From positions 1 through 64,000 of the forward strand of contig CAYSWS010000001.1 of the NCBI GenBank assembly GCA_964434935.1: 64,000 nucleotides of DNA, given 5' to 3'. The DNA is from CAYSWS01 sp964434935. Its GTDB lineage: Bacteria; Patescibacteriota; WWE3; UBA101185; UBA10185. Shown one piece after another: positions 62,381 through 64,000 of this stretch; the first letter of the stretch is position 1, and the number at the start of each line of letters is the position of its first letter. The notes beneath the pieces were generated by a model, which saw nothing but the letters and a program-made list of their open reading frames with translations, made no database searches and had not been told where the DNA came from. A program made the translations under genes and the position numbers.

Positions 62381-64000
62381 TTACTCAATAGATCTCCAAT
62401 TGATGAAATGCTGGCCAAAAAAACCTTGCAGCTGGACCGTGTACTTTGGTTCGTAGATGAAATCCTCAGAAGGAAAGTCAGAATTTGAAGTTCCCACTAG
62501 TGTTCTTTGGAAGATAAAGTTCTCTGCCGTGAATAAGCCCTTTAACAATAGAATTTCCGTGGCGTCTCCCTCTGCTACATCAAAAGCGGTGTAAATGTCA
62601 CCGTCCGCTATGATGCCCACGTCTACCAGGACCACATTTTTAGCAATCTCCACATTGCCGCTGACAATAAATAATGCAGTTGAATTATCATGCACTTCCA
62701 GATCATCCATTATTTGCAGGTCTCCATCCACAAACACTATCTGATTGAAAGTGGCATCGTCGTAGTCTCCGGGGATATTTGAAGAATCTATAGAGAGATC
62801 TGAGGTAACATAGAATGTTTTGGATTCGGACTTTAAGTTGCCGTCTGTGATCTCTTCTTTGGAAGCGTCTGATTCGTTCCAGAATCTGTTGTAGTTGTAA
62901 TCATCCGGGGGCGGCGACTGCGTGACCTCCCAGTCTTCTTCGGATGTGAAATAGTCGATGATCTGCTGGCCGACCTCTATCACACCGTCAGTATTGTCCT
63001 CATCTCCTTCCGCCAACATGTCTATGTAGTCATTGGCACGTACCATGCCCTCACCCCGCATTCTGATCCAGGGCCCATTGACACAAAATTCTTTGGTAGC
63101 CACATTCCCGGCTCTATCTATGGAATAGAATCTGACTAGTTTGCAGATGTTCCAGTTGTCATTGCAAAAGCTGGTTTTTGGTGCCAGTAGGTAAGCTTCT
63201 TTAGCACCGGGTATGAAGGGCGGTGTGATGAGAATGACCCAGCCATCAGGTTGCCAGGTGCTGCCGCAGTCAAGGATCCATGAGTGCCTACCGTATTCAG
63301 GGTGCAGCTCAGTTTTTATCTGGAATTTATCCGAAAAGACGGACAAACCTGAAGTCTCGTCCCTCACGTTGGTATGCGTCCAAAGATGATAGGCAGGGCC
63401 AAAAAAGCCTCTAAAAGCACCTGAGCCATACCAGCCACCGGGGGGTGTTTGGTCCAGTTTAAAGCTCACGCAGTTAGTAGACGGACAGCCGTGGGCTTCC
63501 GAGTTACCAGCTACATCCACGCTATAATATTCGAAGGTGTGACCTTCACTATCTGTAGCCACCGTTACATTGGAGATGGCGGAAGTGAGCGCTTCGGAGA
63601 TGATGACGGCGTCGGCCCAAACGGTGCCGGTGCCTTCTATGCCAATATCAATGTAGACACCGATGGAATCAGCATCGTTGACAATAAAATCAAGTTTTAA
63701 AAAGGTCCAGTCGTTGGTGCCGCTTACTTTGGTGCTATCTCCCAGGTAAACATAAGATATAGGGCCAGAGCCGTCCTGAGACACGGAGAAAACTTTAAAA
63801 TAAGCTTCTCCCACCACATTACTGGACTTTACCCAGGCAGAAGCCGTCATATTGCCATAAGGTGTGGCGGCTGCAAAAACAGCCTGGTTGTTGATACCAT
63901 GCCAGGTGCCGTCAGTAGCCACAATCCTCTCCGAAGCGGAGGCGAAACCCGGGTAATATTCACCTGTATCGTAAGTGTAGCTGCCACTGCCATCAGTGAC
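62381..64000 (-). CDS. Large surface protein, C-terminal part (N-terminus beyond window)
   Basis: The frame is open to the right edge, so the ~540 residues here are only the C-terminus. It starts in a carbohydrate-binding-like or jelly-roll region (TPYGNMTASAWVKSSN, FLKLDFIVNDADSIGVYIDIG), continues with Ig-like segments (FEYYSVDVAGNSE, VRFYSIDRAGNVATKE) and ends with a region with FYVTSDLSIDSSNIPG and ALFIVSGNVEIAKNVVLVDVGIIADGDIYT, found at the ends of several CPR surface proteins. A GTG inside the frame near 63922 is not the real start. Converges with cysS (15 bp). Confidence 0.8.
   Translation of the reverse strand, partial: VTDGSGSYTYDTGEYYPGFASASERIVATDGTWHGINNQAVFAAATPYGNMTASAWVKSSNVVGEAYFKVFSVSQDGSGPISYVYLGDSTKVSGTNDWTFLKLDFIVNDADSIGVYIDIGIEGTGTVWADAVIISEALTSAISNVTVATDSEGHTFEYYSVDVAGNSEAHGCPSTNCVSFKLDQTPPGGWYGSGAFRGFFGPAYHLWTHTNVRDETSGLSVFSDKFQIKTELHPEYGRHSWILDCGSTWQPDGWVILITPPFIPGAKEAYLLAPKTSFCNDNWNICKLVRFYSIDRAGNVATKEFCVNGPWIRMRGEGMVRANDYIDMLAEGDEDNTDGVIEVGQQIIDYFTSEEDWEVTQSPPPDDYNYNRFWNESDASKEEITDGNLKSESKTFYVTSDLSIDSSNIPGDYDDATFNQIVFVDGDLQIMDDLEVHDNSTALFIVSGNVEIAKNVVLVDVGIIADGDIYTAFDVAEGDATEILLLKGLFTAENFIFQRTLVGTSNSDFPSEDFIYEPKYTVQLQGFFGQHFINWRSIE

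Noticed and set aside
1..64000. Prophage, because of tail-fibre-like proteins
   Set aside because: No capsid, terminase, portal, integrase or lysis genes are seen; the fibre modules are on proteins with signal or membrane segments, as is usual in CPR surfaces.

Overview
The window looks like part of the chromosome of a Candidate Phyla Radiation (Patescibacteria) bacterium. Signs are the compact gene layout, reduced versions of housekeeping proteins (short EF-Ts, a DprA cut down to its Rossmann core, short YqeY), a cell surface of very large fibre-like and Ig-like proteins, and many hypothetical membrane proteins. TGA is used as a stop, so this is not one of the UGA-recoded CPR lineages. I cannot name the lineage from sequence alone. 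Both window ends cut large surface-protein genes, and there is a 100-base assembly gap at 45250-45349.

Layout. 1-9560 (minus): the N-terminal 3186 residues of a giant protein with a MerR-type HTH, one membrane segment and about two dozen tail-fibre-like modules. 9.8-10.2 kb: a broken copy of the same module. 10.6-17.1 kb (plus): an unusual F1-type ATPase operon in the order c-b-delta-alpha-gamma-beta-epsilon, without subunit a. 17.1-19.2 kb (minus): secE-nusG-rplK-rplA. 19.2-24.9 kb: an M50 protease, a candidate structured RNA, a DUF1295 protein, pcm, an Ig-like protein, an MFS transporter and a LytR_C protein. 24.9-39.7 kb: a block of secreted or surface proteins, including a 1420-residue modular protein, a beta-propeller, a fibre protein, a calcium-binding-repeat protein and a WxL/DUF916-like set. 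40.3 kb: a twin-arginine protein with a zinc-protease motif. 42.0-42.5 kb: four tRNA genes and a tRNA fragment. 43.4-45.2 kb: rpmB, fmt, def. 45.4-49.6 kb: mreBCD-mrdA. 50-62.4 kb: dprA, topA, rpsB-tsf-frr-rseP, rpsU-yqeY-ybeY-pth, dnaX-recR, cysS. 62.4-64 kb (minus): C-terminal part of another large surface protein.

The most interesting locus is the ATPase. The beta and alpha subunits keep their nucleotide-binding and torque motifs (P-loops, catalytic Glu, arginine finger, a DELSEED-like lever), so a working rotary F1 is expected. The c-like subunit has no acidic residue in either membrane helix and carries an extra extracytoplasmic domain of the kind found at the ends of fibre proteins. The b-like subunit is lengthened by exact 33-residue repeats. 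Subunit a is missing from its usual place. I read this as an F1 motor possibly recruited to move or shape something at the cell surface rather than to make ATP, loosely comparable with the F1-like gliding ATPases of mycoplasmas. This is inference. The neighbouring divergent giant gene combines a cytoplasmic DNA-binding domain with an outer fibre.

Gene expression also shows a pattern: many genes have a -10 box (TATAAT, TAAAAT, TAGAAT) ending exactly 6-7 bases before the start codon, which predicts leaderless mRNAs. A handful of small hypothetical genes instead have their own promoter and a strong Shine-Dalgarno sequence.
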